Below are positions 61,631 through 64,000 of a stretch of DNA of 64,000 bases, in pieces. The stretch is from assembly GCA_013399305.1 (NCBI GenBank), contig VXAI01000019.1:944703-1008702 (forward strand), in the 5' to 3' direction. Within the stretch, counting starts at the first letter, position 1; each line of letters begins with the position of its first letter. The position numbers were made by a program, and so were the translations under genes. The stretch comes from Rostratula benghalensis. Lineage: Eukaryota > Chordata > Aves > Charadriiformes > Rostratulidae. A model generated the notes under the pieces. The model did not search any database. It was given only the letters and a program-made list of their open reading frames with translations, and was not told the origin of the DNA.

Positions 61631-64000
61631 AAGTAGGTTGTCTTCTTTGATGATCAATTATCATTTATACAGATTACTGTAGGCTACGGATCCAGCCTCT
61701 CATACATCTATACCTCCATCCATTATTCCTGCTACTTGGGAAGGCATTATTATTAACTAGAAACCATTTATTAAACTTTTTCCTATTCTGTCCACATTCT
61801 TTTAACATTTATCTCCTCAAACACTTCCCCTCACACATCCAAACTCGTTACTGAAATACAGTCCTCTGAAACATTACTTTGACTTTCTCAGTGACTGAGC
61901 CACTTGATAATTAGCAAAGTCCCTACCAAGATTGATCACCTACAGTCTAATTAAATACTCAGTGTGAGCATTTCCTGATTACATTCAATTGCATTATGCA
62001 AAACTAACACCAAGCCCATACACCTATTCTTCACTTGAGCAACGTGTACCAGAAGTCCTCACTTTTATAGCTTTGATTTATCCCAGCTTCACTTTCCAAA
62101 GTTGGTTATTACAAAAAGATTACTGTTTTACATAAACCTGATATTTAAATATTCAAATGCAATCCTTTTGCTGAATAAAATAACAAATAAAACAATAGCT
62201 GCTCGTGAGAACGTTCCCTCCTCCAAAATCAGTGAGCCTTAAGAGGATCACAAGCAGATTTCCCTCTTATTCAGAGGGTCACCAGTCTTCCACTCCTCAG
62301 CTATCACAGACTACTGCATAAATCAATACTCCACAGAATGTAATTCATGTAAAAAAACCAAAACAAAAAGTCAAAACCCCCAACAAACAAATGACAACAG
62401 CCCATGCACTGATTTTCCATGCCTTCACAACTTTGCTGCTCGTTTATGCTGTGAAGCCATAAATGTACCACTGAATCCAGAATTCAAGAATTTAACTTTC
62501 CTCTTTCCAAAACGCCTCGTAGAATCAGATTTCTTCAGAAAAGAATATTTGAAATTCAGAGACACTGCCTAAGTGAACTTTCAACAACAGCGTCTGCATG
62601 AAATCTGCGGATGTGCCGCTTTGAAGAATGAAAGGGTACTGCAGAGACAAAAGGACATGAAACCAAGAAGAAAAATAAAGGCTAGAAAGGTCTTGGTTGC
62701 ATTATTTTTTCATCCTGGTGCTCAACTTCAAGGAAACTTTTGACTGAAACAAGGTAAGCAAGGCAAAAAAAAAAAAAAAGTTAAAAAAAGTCACGCAGTC
62801 TACGTACTATAAAAATATACCACTATTATCGTTATGAAAATGTTTGTTTAAAATTGAAACTTCATCCAAACAGCCAGTTTGACATTTTTATTCTGGAAAC
62901 ATACCCTGGTATTGTCACTTCCAAAGAAAATTGCTTTTCTGACATTCAGCTGCATGCAAACACCCCTCTCCCTCCCCCCCCACTATTTTGACAGGGAACG
63001 TCAACTTACAAATTAATTCCCACAGAAGAAAATCCAGAACTACGAATTAAGAAATTACCACAAGATACTTTTATTCTCCCCCAGACACTGCTGTTCTTAT
63101 CTGCATTTCTTCTTTCAGATATGGTTAGTTCGAGAGCTAAACCCTGGTTGCTCAGATGACCTACCAATAAAAAGTTAACCTATGTTATACTATGGGAGAG
63201 AACAGAAAGCTTGTAATTCTTCCTCCCTACTTGAAAAGCAGCAGGAGTAATCTGTTATAGTTATTTATCACAGCTCATGCAGAAAAAAACACTGAAATAT
63301 TGGGAAAAGGACCCAGGTAGCTTTTCTGGTTAATTTTAAACAAATGAGATTATGGCAAGGCATTCTGTTTTAATGAAATGAAATTACTTCATGCAGATAT
63401 TTCTCTTCTAATTTTTTTTTTTTTTTCTTAGACATCTTTTTTAGATTCTGGCTTTAAATTCAGAAAGTTATTTTAGGACCTAGCAAGTAAGGCACTGCTT
63501 TCTCTAGAAGAATCAGGGTGGCATCATCCACCTTTACAATCATTCCTACAAATCCAGGTCACTCTACTCCACCTAGAGCCACAGGATGCTTACATGTCTA
63601 GGAACAAGTATCACCTCCAGCATAATTTCATCACAAATCAAAAATTAATAACTGAACACTGCATGGTATCTGGATATAAGTACATTGAAGAAATAAAATT
63701 TATGCTTTGTGAACATTTGATCCACTTTTGAAAGAAAATAAAATCTGGAAATTCAAAACCACTCCAAACAAACAAACAAGCGAGCATCACCCCAGTTTCT
63801 TGTTGCTCTTAAGTCATCTATGCTTTAACCATTGTTCTACCAAGGTAACACAAGCAGGGCTCTATAATGTATTAAAGAGAATATATAGAAGGATACATTT
63901 CACATCTTGATTACAAGAAACAATCTGGTATAAGTTTTCTATCAGACAGAAAACCTCTAAATGCAGAAAATAAGTGAGGAACAGCTGTCCTAAATGCCTA
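61631..64000. other. gene-free AT-rich sequence
   Basis: No gene or repeat family was recognised up to the window end. Low-complexity tracts are an A/C-rich run at 62348-62400, an A run near 62766-62779, a C run near 62974-62981 and a T run near 63412-63426. Confidence 0.5.

Overview
This window looks like AT-rich nuclear DNA from a bird, either a gene desert or a very large intron. I could not recognise any host protein-coding exon, tRNA, rRNA, snRNA or CRISPR array. The bird assignment rests on the repeats. There are about ten CR1 (chicken repeat 1) LINE fragments, several with the typical CR1 3' end: a 'GGTTGGACTAGATGATCTCC'-like block followed by ATTCTATG-like 8-base tail units in place of poly-A. 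There are also two pieces of an avian ERVL-type LTR. The microsatellites are short, and A/C-rich low-complexity tracts recur, which fits a bird. The species and chromosome cannot be named from this sequence.

Layout: 1-20 kb is unique AT-rich sequence with small hairpins, one 25-base palindrome and simple repeats. At 20.1-21.9 kb lie a plus-strand CR1 3' end and a minus-strand CR1 reverse-transcriptase (RT) fragment. From 22 to 28.6 kb no repeat family is recognisable. At 28.6-31.4 kb lie a minus-strand CR1 3' end and two complementary halves of one LTR family in opposite orientations. This last arrangement is the most interesting structure in the window and suggests a local inversion of about 1.9 kb with a breakpoint inside an LTR. 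At 38.2-39.4 kb is a very decayed CR1 stretch that retains the endonuclease part of ORF2, which 5'-truncated copies usually lack. At 45.2 kb is a short CR1 RT fragment. At 49.1-50.4 kb a minus CR1 3' end abuts a long, decayed plus CR1. A 20-N assembly gap lies at 50.7 kb. At 53-56.1 kb are a (GT)n tract and two or three further CR1 remnants. At 59.1-59.8 kb is the best-preserved CR1, with an open RT C-terminal segment. A last CR1 3' scrap lies at 61.6 kb.

The open reading frames of 60-205 codons scattered on both strands are what AT-rich non-coding DNA gives by chance, or they run through the repeats, often antisense. No set of genes here works together. I found no sign of a new enzymatic or defence system, and the notable observations concern repeat history and DNA structure.
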